NCBI GenBank assembly: GCA_029959085.1
Contig: JARWIR010000043.1
Span: 4,092,001-4,156,000 of the forward strand
Length of the DNA: 64,000 nt
Direction of reading: 5' to 3'
DNA from: Nemophila menziesii
Lineage: Eukaryota > Streptophyta > Magnoliopsida > Boraginales > Hydrophyllaceae
This document shows, piece after piece, positions 34,873-47,936 of this stretch (position 1 is the stretch's first letter; each line of letters opens with the position of its first letter). The position numbers and the translations under genes are program-made. The notes under the pieces are model-generated. The model ran no database searches. It saw only the letters and a program-made list of their open reading frames with translations, and was not told the origin of the DNA.

Positions 34873-36069
34873 AAGTTTTAGCAACTTGAACGAGTCAATT
34901 TGGAGTTGATTTGAGAAAGTCACAACCGTTTTACCAAAGGCTGCTCACCATTAACGGGATTTTAATTAGAAGATTGGACTTGGACCATTTAATATTCCAC
35001 CAATTTACTTAATTCAAGACCATGTCCGATTTTAGCGTTATAAATAGACCTTTTGACTCTTATTTTATATACAACTCAATTTACAAAAGCCAGAAACGCC
35101 CGAGAGAAAGTCAGAAGCAAGGAATAGGAGAAAGCTAAGAGCTGGAGAAAGTCATCTTCTCCAATTCGCAGTCAAACCCGATCCTCAATTAGGTTTTCTT
35201 ATATTTTAATTCTATAATAAACACGAGTTATTTTAATTTAATTTCTTTAGTTTTTAATCCAGTTATGAACTAATTCCATCTGTGCTTGAGAATCGCTTTA
35301 ATGAGTTGAGCCCCAATTTATTTGATTAGTAATTTTAAATTTGGGATTGAAAGATTTAAGTTGAATTGGGTAATTTAGTATTTTCTATTATCTTGAATTT
35401 ATTTACTATCTGTGAAGTCATAAATCAGAAATAGGAATTAGTAATCAAGCTATTCATTATAGTGGCGTAATGATCACCTTGACAGGGGGTTTAGTTACAA
35501 AACTAGATAATAGATGTAAGATATAAATTATTGATCCTGATGGACTTAGTTAATCTTATAGCTAATTGGGTAAAACTTGAACATTCAAAGGTAGCTTATA
35601 ATCGCCCTGACGAGGTTCGTAATACCTTAGGATAGCTCCTAAGTCCACCTTGACAGGGGTTAGGAGAAACTCGAATCCCGACTAATACCAAATCCTGATT
35701 CATCCCTTAAACGAAAGCATTGATTAAATAGGTTTTGGCGAGACCCTTGCGAAACTCAAGTACTCCTTCTCATTCTTGCGTTTACTCATATTTTATTTAC
35801 TCGCGTCTAATTTATTTGCATTAGTCAATTTAATATTTTACATTATTTTCACTTAGTCCTTAAACAAAATCCCAACAAATATTTATCCATTTAATTTTCG
35901 CATTATATAAACAACTATTTACGCTTATTGCATAAAATTTAAAGTCATATCCAATCCGTTCTTGAGATCGAAATCATGTTTACCAGATATTACTTGGATG
36001 ACCCGTATACTTACGGTACGTGTCTTTCATTTTTAGGGGTGTTATTTTATAACACATCAAGAGACACCA
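34873..36069 (+). mobile_element. Truncated LTR, Athila-like family B, plus orientation
   Basis: Homologous to the solo LTRs at 27826-29344 and 49661-51097 from the TAGCAACTTGAACGAGTCAA block to the end AAGAGACACCA; the LTR start is missing. It holds the clearest series of four CACCTTGACAGGGG-type blocks (about 35474, 35535, 35600, 35650). Confidence 0.75.
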
Positions 36070-36452
36070 CACGGCCGGTCCTGTGAGGAGTCCAAGGAGG
36101 CCATGGCCTTGAGCCCCCCAATTCTTATAATATTGGGGATCCATTTTATTTTATATATAAGAATATATATATTTTTTTTAATTTAACAAATTCAGTTTTG
36201 GCCCAATCCAAATTACAACACTTGTATATATTATTTCTTTTCTAAATTATTATTTAATTTATCATGATATTATTTTACAAATTTTATATCTACTGAAATA
36301 TATTTATTTAATTATTTTATATTTTTTAAATAATTAAATTATGATAAAAAAATTGGTAAGTATTTAGTTTTTTTAATGTAATTTGTAATTTCTCTAAGGG
36401 CCTATTTTTTAACATCAGCCTTAGGCCCCTGAAATGTGAGGATCTACCCTGA
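36070..36452. mobile_element. hAT-like MITE remnant
   Basis: Starts CGGCCGGTCCTGTGAGG, followed by GGCCATGGCCTTGAGCCCCC, and closes with TTAGGCCCCTGAAATGTGAG. This is the layout of common plant GGCCGGCCCTG-type elements. The ends are worn and I could not define a target duplication. Confidence 0.5.
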
Positions 36453-37129
36453 TAATTGGGTTACGTAATTATACACGAGTTATAAACAACAATACAATTA
36501 TTCCTCAATTCGTTTAAATCAAATATAATACCAAATACAATCATAATAATACCCAAATCATATTCTAGGCTTCATACAAAAGCATCTCAACCTAAATGAA
36601 GTTTAGTTTATAAGAAAAATATTAAATAAAATGGTAGTCATATTCATATTTAACCTAAGAATTAAAAGAAAATAAAGATTACACTAGAAATGATGGAATG
36701 TTGTGAAACCCTTGCTTCTCCTCCTTCCCATGCATCCAATTATTCTCCATAACCGTATTCTAATCTTCTATAATGAATGGGTCGTTTTCTAAAATGTAAT
36801 TGCTGATATATTAAGGGCCCAAAATGTTTTTTGTGTTGTGGGCCCCTTTTAAGTGGCCCAAGTCAACCCGAAAAACATTTCAAATGGAAGCGGGCTAGTT
36901 TGATCCACGAAAGCTGCAACATTAATAACTCTTTCATCTCAACTCCAAATCATGAACCGTCAACTCTCACATGCTCCCGACTTCAAGTGCTACCATGAAA
37001 CCGAAGGTCTATCTCAGAATATTATCCCATTCACATGGTTACTCTCTTAAGTTGATTTCCAAGTTTTGCCAGTAAACGCTCTCGCTTTCCAGAAGTGGCT
37101 TTTTGTTCCTTTGACGCATCAAATTGATG
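36453..37129. other. Non-coding region, nothing identified
   Basis: AT-rich, then a stretch (36880-37130) that resembles old LTR sequence without visible ends. Confidence 0.35.
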
Positions 37130-37192
37130 TTGACCTTGATTTCTTGACTTGTTGTACTCGTCTCAGGGGTAGTATATCATCCACGTATTTAA

Positions 37193-37824
37193 GTGAGAGT
37201 GCTAAAGGAAGGTCTACACTTTGTGTATAGAAGACAACTAATGCTTGAGGACATGCTCGAGTATTTCACGTTCGGTAACTATGAAATATCTAAGATCCAA
37301 AAGTTAATCCAACTTAAAAACCTACTAAATGAAATATGGATAATTAGGGACTTGGAAAACTCGTGGCCTCGATTGGTTAACCTATTTCAATCTATACTAA
37401 AAAAACTTGGCAAGACATCATTTACAAGGATCCTTGTCGAGGTTGATGGAAAGGAGGAACCCATCCAAGATTGGATATTATCATGCCTAATGGTAAGAAT
37501 TTTGACCAAGAAATAAGGTATGAAATATATCCAATTTTCTGTAATAAGTGTAGGGCAACTGGCCACATTGAGAGTAAACGTTTTTATACGAAATATACAA
37601 ATATGAAAGTTGGTGGGGGATTCACCAACATTGTTGCCCCAACTGTTAGGTACCTAGGAAAACAAGAACAAGTTTGGGTTGAGGTAAAAGGAAAATACAG
37701 AAAAAAGAAGAAGCTTTCAAAATCTGCATCTGGAAAACAAGCTCCTATTTTGCTTGAAACCGGGTATCCGGAGTCTGTCTGTCCAAAACTAAAAATTTCT
37801 AAAAAAGGCAAATCATCGAGCTAG
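37193..37824 (+). pseudogene. LINE ORF1 (DUF4283/CCHC RNA-binding protein)
   Basis: The nucleic-acid-binding ORF1 protein of plant L1 elements. The first frame includes SFTRILVEVDGKEEPIQDWI; near 37471-37500 it shifts to the frame with YPIFCNKCRATGHIESKRF. The zinc knuckle begins CNKCRATGH but the fourth Cys is missing (KRF). A basic tail (KYRKKKKLSKSASGK) precedes the stop at 37824. Confidence 0.75.
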
Positions 37825-38015
37825 GGAATGACACACACCATAATTAGTAACATGCTTGAGATCTTATACAATGAAGAGGAAAAATAATACGGGCACGTGA
37901 TGTCCGAGACACTTCAACATATGATTACAGAGACACATCCAACAAAGGCTATACGTCATCCGCCACTAATGAGACTCATGACATTCGAAGATGTGAGAGA
38001 AGTATTAACAATGAC

Positions 38016-39556
38016 TGATGTCTCTTTATTTTTGATGAATTAATATTAGTTGGAGACATCATTTTTAGTGTTTTAGGAAGTCATTCAGTCGATTTTCACA
38101 TGATATATTGCAATTTCCTATTTCTTGTCTTGATTTAATGAATTATTATTTTTAGAGCATATTTGGTTTAATTGTTTGTTCATTGTGAAGCTTTAAAGAT
38201 ATATATGGTGATTAATTAGATGCCAAATCAATTCTAAGAGATAAAGTAAAGAAGAGCATGGAAATTGGAGATAAGGAAGGAAAAGATAAGATATGGAAAG
38301 ATAAAGTTGTCAAATAAATCTGCATTCCATCACCCACGACCATAGATGTGATCATAACTCAAGATTGGCTAGGAATTTGGAAGAATGGTCTGAATCAAAG
38401 TTGTAGAGCTTTTCGATACGATCAGTTTATTCATATGGAACGCGTCAAACAGAGTTGAAGCGAAGAAGTTAAGGCCAAAACAAAACAGCGACAAATTATT
38501 ACTTTTCCTATATTTTAGGGTTACGAATTTGAGTTGGGCTTGGAGTCCAAGTTACTTGTCTTCTACTCCAAGAAAAGGTCTTCTAAACACCTATAAATAC
38601 ACCCTTAAACCTTTGTAAAGAAGCTTGCCTCCCATAAGTTAGTCCTTAAGTTTTATATCATTAGAGTTATTGAAGAGAGAAAGATGATACATTTTGTATC
38701 ATTCTTTTAGTTTATTTACTTCAGGTATGAACTAATTTTCCCATAGCTTGGGTTTTGCATCATGTATAATTTATGAATTCTATTTTCTTTCTATCTAAGT
38801 TTCTCTTGGAATTATATGTTTTAATCCGATTCTAGCTACTTAACCATATATTTGATTTATGTGCTTTGATTTGTTGTCTGTCTTAAACCTGATCAATTTA
38901 GGGCTTTGCTAATAGTAGTTAGATGGTCGCCCGGAAGGGGTGTCTAATTATTGAAACACCACATAAACGTCTAGAATAAGAAATTGGTCCTGACAACACC
39001 AGTCTAACTAGATAGTCATTAAGGTTTATTTTCATCACCAATCGTCATTAGTAGGTAGGACTACACCTAGGACCCAAGTGGCGCAGGTTAACCCTTTGTG
39101 AGTTCCCTCGTGATTGTGAGGTTGCCACCCTAGTTCGCTCTCCGGGGATTGGGGGAATTTAGAATCCTGACTACATATCTAAGAGTTATTGTCTCTTTTA
39201 TAAACTGAAATTGATAGAAAGAATTAGAAGGATTAGTGCATAATAGCAAAACCTAAGCTATACTCTCTCATCTCATATTTTCTTCCATATTTATTTTATC
39301 TTTCTTTACTTTTATTTAGTTTAATCAATCATCTCTCAATCAATCATATTTAGTTTCTGTCTTTTTAATTATTAATTGCTACTCCAATTTATTGGCTCAT
39401 TCGTATAACACACTAAGTCCCTGAGAACGAATTCTTTTTATCATTAAAACTTGCATACGTCTTGTAATACTTGCAGTATTGTGCTTGTTTAGGGTGATTA
39501 GTGCACTGTTTTCTGGATTTATTTATCATATTTTTATCACACCCTAGGCCACACCA
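38016..39556 (+). mobile_element. Solo LTR, Athila-like family A
   Basis: 1,541 bp, TGATGTCTCT to CCACACCA, homologous to the LTRs at 25650 and 32650 but clearly more diverged. It keeps the terminal hairpin (GGAGACATCA at about 38051-38060) and the block GGTGTCTAATTATTGAAACACC. No internal region follows and I see no matching 5-bp target duplication (ATGAC versus ATTAG). Confidence 0.8.
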
Positions 39557-39577
39557 ATTAGCAAAGACCTCACTCCA

Positions 39578-41793
39578 ATGGGGGAATTGGTAAAACACAA
39601 ACCCAACACTTGTGGGTTGGAAAAGTCAGAAGTTGAGGTGTCTAGCTCAAGACCAAATTTGAGGTTGAGAGGTAAAAGTAGGAACAATATTGAAAGCCAC
39701 CCAAGAAAGAAACTAAAGAACCGAAGGGTAGGAAGAAGAATGAGCCTAACACCGAGAGCAAGGTAAGAGGAAGTAAAACTTTTACTTGCTAATTATTATT
39801 ACATCTTGGAAATCAAAGTGATTTACTACCACGCGTAAGAAAGATGAGATTGTTTCTCTCATCCGGAGGAAGAATATGGATGTCATAGTCATCCTCAAGC
39901 CACATAGAAACCGAGGAGAAATTGAAAAGTTTGTAATCAATGTCTATTTGGTTGGAAGTGTTTTACGAAATTTGATCAGTATTAAGAAGGAAAGATTTGC
40001 ATCATATATAACCCGACTAGAGTGAAGCTAGAATTTTTAGTCATGCTAAGTATGCATTGTATAGTGGAGTGTAAGGTAACTTAACGTCACCTTTGGAAAG
40101 AATTAAGGGACTATATTAAAACTTTTGATGGGTCCTGGTTTATCCCAGGTGAATTTAGTAATGGTCTACATATCAATGAGAAAGAGAATTGAGCCTAAGT
40201 TACACCAAGCGATATTCGTGACTTTGCGGAATATTGGTTTGATCTTAGACTATTCGATCTACCTTGGACGGGTCAACACTTCACGTGGCACAACAATAAA
40301 GTTTTGACAAATATTATCCGTGCTTTGGGGAAACAGAGCTTTGGATATCTCTTGAATACACACTACACTCTTCTCCATTAAATCAGGTCTCTAATCATTC
40401 ACCTTGTATGTTTTTGCGCTTATAACGAAAAGGGTAAATATTCGTTTTGTTTATTCAATATGTGGACCGAGAATAAGATTATAATAATGTTGTATCTAAG
40501 GGTTGGAGCCAAGAACAAGATGGTACGAAGCAATTTGTACTTTGCCAAAAGTTTTGGAATTTGAAAAGGTACCTTTGCAGCCTCAACAAATAACATTTTG
40601 TACACATCTTCAAAAATGTGAAACAAGTCGATCTTTCCCTCCAAGATATGGATATCAACCCATGGAGAAAATTGTAAACTTGAGAAAGGGACCTTCAAAC
40701 TGAGATTGGTAACCCACAAATTATAGATGAAATTTTAAACTTGAGAAAGCAAGCAATTCTCTTCTCCAATGCGTAAAAACTCGTTTATCAACAAAAATCT
40801 AAGTGTGGTTTCAATGTGAAAAGTGATAGGTATGCCAAATTTTCCATGATTATGTCAAGAGAAACAATAGGAGGAGATTTATAAGATCCATCAACAAATC
40901 GAATAGAACGATATCTACCTCGATTGAACAAATCCATGATGTGTTTATCGGATAATCACTTGTGGGAAAGATGTTTTTAGTTGGGGTGATATCCTAACCG
41001 AGGAGCAAGGCGGTGATATTTGTGCCAAATATTTTTGGCATTGAAATTGACAAGGCACCGTGACCCTACGGGTACTCTTCCAAATTCTTAAATTTTGGAC
41101 ATCATAGGTAAAGAGGTAATTGAAGCGATTCGAGAATTTTTCACTTCGGGACTTCTCCTTAAGCAACTCAACCACACCATCATCGCTCTTATACTCAAGT
41201 CAGAAGATGTTGACACAGTGAGTGGTTATCAACTAGCTCTTGTTGTAATATCATTTATAAAGACATTACGACCATCCTCTCTAAGAGACGTATGTCGACT
41301 CTTGATGGACTTGTGGAAGCACAATCGACTTTCATTTTTGGTAGACTCGTGACTAGTAACATTCATCTTATGCAAGAGCTCTTGAAAGGGTACATAGTAA
41401 AATTAAGCTCACCGATATGTACGATGAAAATTGATATATGTAAAGCGTTCGATTCGGTTTCTTGGAATTTCACATGCAAGATACTTAGGGGGTTGAATTT
41501 CTCTAAAAGGTTTATCAGTTGGGTTATGGAATGTATTGCATCACCTTCGTACTTGCTTGCAATCAACATGGAAACTCATGGTTTCATTCAAGGGAAGGAG
41601 GGATCAAGACAAGGTGATCCACTTTATCCATTCATTTTTGTCTTATGCTTGGAATATCTCTCACACCTTAGTAGAAAATTTACTTCGAATCGTCTTTCAA
41701 CTTCATCCAAAGTCTAAACGATTAAACATCACAGACCTTGTTTTTACCAATTATCTTATACTTCTATATAGAGGTGACTCCACCTCTATATAA
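39578..41793 (+). pseudogene. LINE endonuclease and reverse transcriptase remains
   Basis: Endonuclease traces around 40120-40310 (FDLRLFDLPWTGQHFTWHNN between stops). Reverse transcriptase pieces: LNHTIIALILKSEDVDTVSG (41095 frame), then KLSSPICTMKIDICKAFDSV and GSRQGDPLYPFIFVLCLEYL (41292 frame), then a frame change to ITDLVFTNYLILLYRGDST, where the usual FADD catalytic pair has become FTNY. Confidence 0.8.
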
Positions 41794-42069
41794 ATATTTC
41801 TTAGTTGTATGGATGGTTTTAAAAGATCATTTGAAAAATTTATTTACATAAGAGATAGTTATAGATTAAATGGGTGCATAACAATTTTTTTAAGAAAGAA
41901 TACTGACTCGTATCTGTTCAAGGCTCCATTCTTCTTCATGCATGTATAACTTCGATTGCCACTTTTTCAGACTTTTACATGGGATATTGATGTGGCTGAT
42001 GGATCATTAAGGACATACATAAACAATATATACCAAAATAGTTTGTATTTCATATATTTGACGTGTCTA

Positions 42070-42129
42070 TCTATATAACAACTGTTGACAAAAAAAAGAA
42101 AAAAAAAAAAAAAAATCTATATAACAACT
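42070..42129 (+). mobile_element. Minimal poly(A) retroposon insertion
   Basis: A perfect 14-bp duplication TCTATATAACAACT (42070-42083, 42116-42129) encloses only 32 bp: GTTGAC followed by an A-run with one G. This is what remains when reverse transcription of a LINE or SINE aborts soon after the tail. Confidence 0.8.
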
Positions 42130-43448
42130 AGGTTTACAGATATCTTACGGACAAGTTACAACTTAAATGCCCCTCCGACAACACATCAGGTTCAACATCG
42201 TTCCAAATATCAACACTAGCCTGTTGGACGAAGCTATTAACATCAACTCACTTGATCATAAACTAAAAAGAGAGTAGGATTACATTTACAAACTAAGGCT
42301 TTAAAAAACACTCAGTCAAGAAAACTCTGTTATCTTGACAGTTCCAACCCAAAACGATCCTTGCCCTAATTTTTTAGGGACATTTTTTAACTCCCTCTCA
42401 TTGGATGATTCACCCATTTTCTTGTTGCCTTTGCCTTTATCATAACCTTGAACAACTACTTCTAATTCATTAAAGTGGTTATGACAAGTTTCTTACGCAA
42501 CAAATCACTCTACCGTCTATATCCTCTTATGCAATATTAATATTCTGCAAGGTTTCTCAATTACCAACATCTGAATTCCCCTACCTTCCCCGTCATCTTC
42601 AGTATAGGGATCTTCATGGTACACCACACTGCCACAGTACTTTCCTTTTCGTTCTCATATTTTTCCTATATCTGATTGGCTAACGTCAAATTTTTTCTTG
42701 CTCCAAAATCTACCCCCAATGCTTGTTTTATCTTTCTTATCCTTGAAAAAAACTTCCACTAATGGGTGGTTTGGATGATCCACCAACATGCAGGTTAGGA
42801 ATAGAATTGATTTGCTCAATAACACACTTGAGTGGGCAAGAAGCTAGCATCAGGGGTATATGGTTATCATATTTGTCTTATGTTTCCTAGCCCTTATCTA
42901 TCACAGTACCTGCAAGATGTATATTAGTTTGTGAATCCACATAAAACACCAGAGGACTTTGAGTAACCATTCAACCAATTGTTCATCCACACGTTCTTTC
43001 CTTTTCCACGGCAGTGTATACTTGTTAAATTCTTTATCCTCATAGACACCCCCTTCTAATTGTGCTTAATGAAACGGGAACTATTACACTTTCCAGCTTT
43101 TTTTTATACATAGGAGGCCAAAAGACCATGAAATATAAATCCTCAAAAACAACTAGCATATACCTTCACCAATATGCATGTTTTTTTGTTTAACTCTGTA
43201 AAATCTTGGGAAAACAATACCATTTTGGTCGATCTTTGATGATAGGAGAAGAGAGGTTCTCCAATGGTTCTTCCAAAGATATATCCGTCATAGCTAGATT
43301 AGGCACAACTTAATCATCCATATTAGTAGTAATATTTATGTTAAAATTGTCTAGCATTGATGAATCATTTTATTCTTTCCGAAGAACTCAAGCATGGCAT
43401 TAACCTATCGCTGAGGTAGTACATTAAGGAGGTTAATATTAGCAACTA
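42130..43448. other. Non-coding region, possible LINE ORF1 traces on minus strand
   Basis: No open gene. The minus strand between about 43270 and 42420 gives short broken stretches vaguely like a decayed L1 ORF1, but with too many stops to annotate. Confidence 0.3.
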
Positions 43449-44335
43449 CTAAATGTTAGGATTTAGATTAAGATTAATTGTTTATATTAATTGTTATTAT
43501 ACATCCGATCATGCTTTTTTTGAAGAAGTGAAAAAATATAGATTAATGTAAAGTATTAAACATATCTATCCTTTCCTTTTTTATTTTTAGAGAAGTGAAA
43601 AAGTAATTTTTTATGCATGAAAAGTCTATATAAGAATAGAGATGGAAAAATAATACTTTATAATATTTTACCCATCTAATTCTTCCAAAAGAACTAAAGG
43701 CTATGAAAGCCAAAAAGGAGAAGGCAAAGCCCAACGCACACATTATCACCCCTCGCCCCGCCCGGCCTAGCCCAGCGTGGAGAGTCAATAAAGAAAACAA
43801 GTTTTCTGAAATGATCCTGGTGGAAAATGGATAGTACTTATAGGAGTCGTTGGCAATTTAAACCTTCCACCCAAGAGACATAACTTTCAGCAATTGAAGA
43901 CACATTAAACCAAAATATTCCTTTCTCAATCAAGACTCAGGTGTTACAGACCTTGGTCAATACATGAACGAATCAACTGAAGAGCCCCCTACTCACCTAT
44001 AAATATAGGTCCTTCCCAATTGCAAAAGACAACGAAAATAATCAGAAAAGAACAAAGAAATACTTCTCTCTAAACTATTCTATAGTAAACTCTCTCACTC
44101 GTTAGAGATAACCGGTACGCCGGAATATTTTTTTAACAACTTTATTTCCGTTTATTGTTCTTTCTGATTCCGTGTAAGTGTTTCTTATTGAAAATTTCAT
44201 TATTGTAATAGACTAGACTTACTTTAATCGAAATATTTTCTTTGATTTTCCATTTCTGTTTGTTTTAAAACCGGTGATTTCAATTTTTTCCAACAATTTA
44301 AAAAGATATTATTCTATATCACGGTTTTTTTTGAA

Positions 44336-45571
44336 ATGGCATTTCCAATTTTGGCAGTTGCTTCATCCTTTGATGCAAAAGTATTTCCCGACGTGAATAA
44401 GTTGGAGCCCATTAATGGTTCTCTTGACCTGTCTTGAATAGTACGAACTCGACTTCGCTATAGTCAAAGATCCTCCACTTATGGTGGAAAATGGAGTTCC
44501 CACTGAAGAAGAACAGTCTAGACATCTTGCCCTCGTAGCCAAGTTTAAAAGAGCGAATACAATGGTTCGGGGTTGGATGTTGAACAATGTTTTGATTCCA
44601 TTTTTGATTAACTTGCCAAAGAAAAGTCGGCAAAGGTCATATGGGGAACTCTTGAGAAAAAGTATAAGGCTGATGATTCCGATAAAAAGAAATATGTCAC
44701 CGGTAATTGGTATAACTTCATTCTCACTGATCAGAAACCTATGACTGAACAACTTCATGTGTATGAAAACCTATGCACAGAGGTAATCGTCGAAGGCATG
44801 AAGATGTGCGAAGTTTGTCAAGCCAATATCTTACTTGAGAAATTTCCCCCATCTTGGAGTGAATATCGTAACCATCTCAAACACAAAAAGAAGGAAATGA
44901 CTATCCAAGAACTTATCAGCCATATGCAAGTTCAAGAAGCCAATCGACTCAAGGATAAGTCTCTCTCTTTCCCTCCTCATTCCTTGAAAGCTAACCGTGT
45001 CGAAAGTTCTGGCCAATGTAACAAGGACAGGTTCGAAGGAAATGGAAAGCATCATGGTGCAAACAATTTCAAATTTGGGGGGAATAAGAACCGCAACAGC
45101 TCCATCAAACAAGGCGGAAGGTTCAAAACTTCAGGTAAGATTCAGAAACCTAAGGGTGCTTGTTATTGTCGTGGTAAAGAAGTACACAAAGCTTTTGAGT
45201 GTATGCTTAGAGCCGTTCGTGGTCCAATGCCTGCTGCAAACCTAACCAAAACTGAAGAAATAATCATCGCGTTAATGGTTGAGGCTTACTTGGTGGAAAA
45301 CAAAAGCGAGTGGATCCTTGACATGGGGGATTCACGACACTTCTGCGCAAAAAAAACTCTGTTCAAAAAGTTTGAGGAAGCAACCAGTGGTGAATGCGTG
45401 TACCTGAGTGACTCGTCCACTACTACGGTCCTCGGGAAAGGACATGTTACCCTCAAACTCACCTCTGGTAAGACCTTTGAGTTAAACGAGGTTCTCTTCG
45501 TCCCCTCGCTCCGTAGGAACTTGGTTTCCAGATCTCTTCTTAATAAAGTGGGACTCAAACTAGTTTTCTAG
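44336..45571 (+). pseudogene. Copia gag-protease, broken
   Basis: Starts MAFPILAVASSFDAKVFPDV at 44336, typical of copia Gag, but stops soon; the frame reopens before 44741 and runs to 45571. It contains the UBN2-type Gag core (QANILLEKFPPSWSEYRNHL), a zinc knuckle in which the second Cys position is Arg (CYCRGKEVHKAFEC), and the protease motif WILDMGDSRHFC, where the catalytic D-S/T-G is lost. It ends in VPSLRRNLVSRSLLNKVG. Confidence 0.85.
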
Positions 45572-46917
45572 GGGGGGAAATAATTATTACCAAAAAAGAT
45601 GAGTTTGGGGAAAAGGGTATTTACATAATGGTTTGTTGGTTTGAATACTGTAACCCATGACTAGTACCAAAATGATGAGTTTGTGAGGAAGGGGTTGGTT
45701 TTTCCAAATAAGGGTTTGTGTGGTTGAACCTTGTAACCTCTAATACGGACATTTCTAATTCTTTTTATCTATTTGAATGTTCAGATGTGTGGAATGGTAG
45801 ATTAGGCTATCTTTCATTTCTCTTCTATTAAAGGCTAGAAATCCATTGGACTAATAAGGTCGATGACTTTATTAAATATATGATATGTGTAGAGTCCAAA
45901 CTTGTGGGAAAACAACCTTTTAATATGAACCATGAGAATTCTAAACTACTATAACTAGTACATTTAGGCCTAAATATTTTCATAAATTTTGCTAGTAAAG
46001 GAGAAAACCCATGCTATATAACCTTCATAGAAGACTATTCTAGGTTTATGAAAGTATATCTCCTAATACTAAAAGTAAAACAGAGCATGTGTTTATAATA
46101 TATAAGGTCGAGGTTGAAAACCAACTATTTTGCTAAATCAAAATACTTAAGGCGCGAATGTTGTTCTAAATTCCTTAAAATAGCTTTGTGACTTTAACAG
46201 AATTATCAACGAACTTAGTGCCTTACACACCCTGACGTAATGACATAGATAAAGGCTATGATAATCAGTTCTGGCCCACTAACTCAAATGTGGGGGTATC
46301 TAGCAAAGTTCTCTCGAGTTCTATGTACGGTCATAGTTGGACCGAATACAATAGAGTCAATAGTCATGGGAATGACAAGAACGTATAAATCGTCTTAATG
46401 AATTCATAGCCAATCGTGGTAGTCCTATTGATAAATTCACTTATAAGGCGTATCATTCTAGGAAGAACACGAGGATGAGTGTTCAACTCATAATGAATTC
46501 ATAACCATTATATGGTGGTCCTTTAGAGAAGGACTTGATGAATTCACACTCAAAAGTGAGACTCTACATTCATGATAGAGATTAAGGAGACGTCCTTAAT
46601 GATCTCATATGAATAAGTCCACAAAGTTCATGGCCCGCAAGGGGTGGTCCTTAGAGAAGGACTTGATGAACTAACTGAAGGGTGATGTTCGAGGGAACTA
46701 TAACTTTCAATATGGTAGAGTATGTCCTGTGAGGGTCTCAATCAAAAACCGTTCAGTTCAAGAGTAAGTTCACTTAAACGGAATTTGGTGGTTGCCTCAC
46801 ACTTCACTACGTGTCAATTCAAATCGAAAGATATTTCCACTTAAGTACAATTCATCCAAATGTTGGTCGTTATGGAAACCTGTTCACCTTCTCTCCTAAA
46901 GATCCTGAGTGGGGGAT
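45572..46917 (+). pseudogene. Copia pol remnant
   Basis: Only scraps: near 45790 a GAG-pre-integrase piece (VWNGRLGYLS) and near 46010 an integrase-core piece (CYITFIEDYSRFMKVYLL). From about 46130 to the polypurine tract the sequence is not recognisable as RT or RNase H. It includes several direct repeats of GAAGGACTTGATGAA around 46530 and 46660. Confidence 0.6.
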
Positions 46918-47200
46918 TGTTAGGGTTTAGATTAAGATTAATTGTTTAGATTAATTGTTATTATAAACCCGATCATGCTCTTTTGGAGAAGTGAAAAAGA
47001 TGTGGATTAATGTATAGTATTAAACATATCTAAACTTCTTATTTTTTGGAGAAGTAGAAAAGTCATTTTTTTGTGCATGAAAAGTACCACATAGGAGGAG
47101 AGATGGAAAAAATAATAGCTTATTATATTTTACCCATCCAATCCTTCCAAAAGAACTAAAGGATATGAAATCCAAAAAGGAAAAGGCAAAGCCCCACACG

Positions 47201-47936
47201 CAGGGGCGGATCCAGACACTAAATTGAGGGGGTGGGGGATTGAAATATATAGGAGTTCGGGGATCAATGTTTTCTGGAATTTCTAAGGTAAAAATATGAT
47301 ACATAAATATATAACTACCAATGTCGAAATGCAGTATGAGAACCTAACACCATTACGTTCCTCGTCTCTTTAGGTGCTGAACTTAGCAGTTAGTATTTAT
47401 CCAAAAAATATACAAATCAACACCATTACACTTAATTTATATACCGTTAGTATTATATTAATATACTATGTATTATATATATTCTAAATATGATGAATAA
47501 ATCATCTACAAAAATTAAACAATGAAGTAATGTAAATAATAAATTACTAAGTATTATTACCCTCAAATTCAAAATAGAAATTTAAATATAAGAATAAAGT
47601 TGAAATCTTATTTTTATTTCGTATTGAACTTATTTTCGAATCAAATCATGTTTAAATTTAGTTTCAAAATTATTTTCTATTATATGTGTATTTGGGGAAA
47701 AAGATAAATCCAATGCTAAGATTTAAACACCTAACCTCCATTCTAAATTCTAGTATGTAAAGATTCTAAACCACTAAGCCATAATAACTTATGTGCTTTT
47801 TTTAACCATGCATATTTTACATAAATGGTAAGAAGCAACTAATTATTTTCTAAGACAAAATTACATTTACGTATCATAAAAAATTATGAGTTCAGGGAGG
47901 CTTGAACCCCCTGGTCCTACTAAGGATCCTCCCCTC
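47201..47936. mobile_element. MITE-like insertion in the copia 3' LTR
   Basis: Absent from the 5' LTR. It begins CAGGGGCGGATCCAGAC and closes GGATCCTCCCCT, weak inverted ends similar to the CAGTGGCGGATCC family at 9631-9996. No ORF; no clean duplication found. Confidence 0.6.

Larger units (their letters stand above)
37130..41990 (+). mobile_element. Decayed L1 LINE with an Athila-family LTR inside
   Basis: Plus-strand L1 with parts in order: ORF1 with CCHC knuckle (37193-37824), an LTR insertion (38016-39556), endonuclease scraps (40120-40310) and reverse transcriptase (41095-41790). No poly(A) or target duplication found; both ends are uncertain. Confidence 0.8.

Noticed and set aside
38011..39561. 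Perfect target duplication for the family A LTR in the LINE
   Set aside because: Flanking 5-mers ATGAC and ATTAG do not match, so I report the LTR without a duplication.
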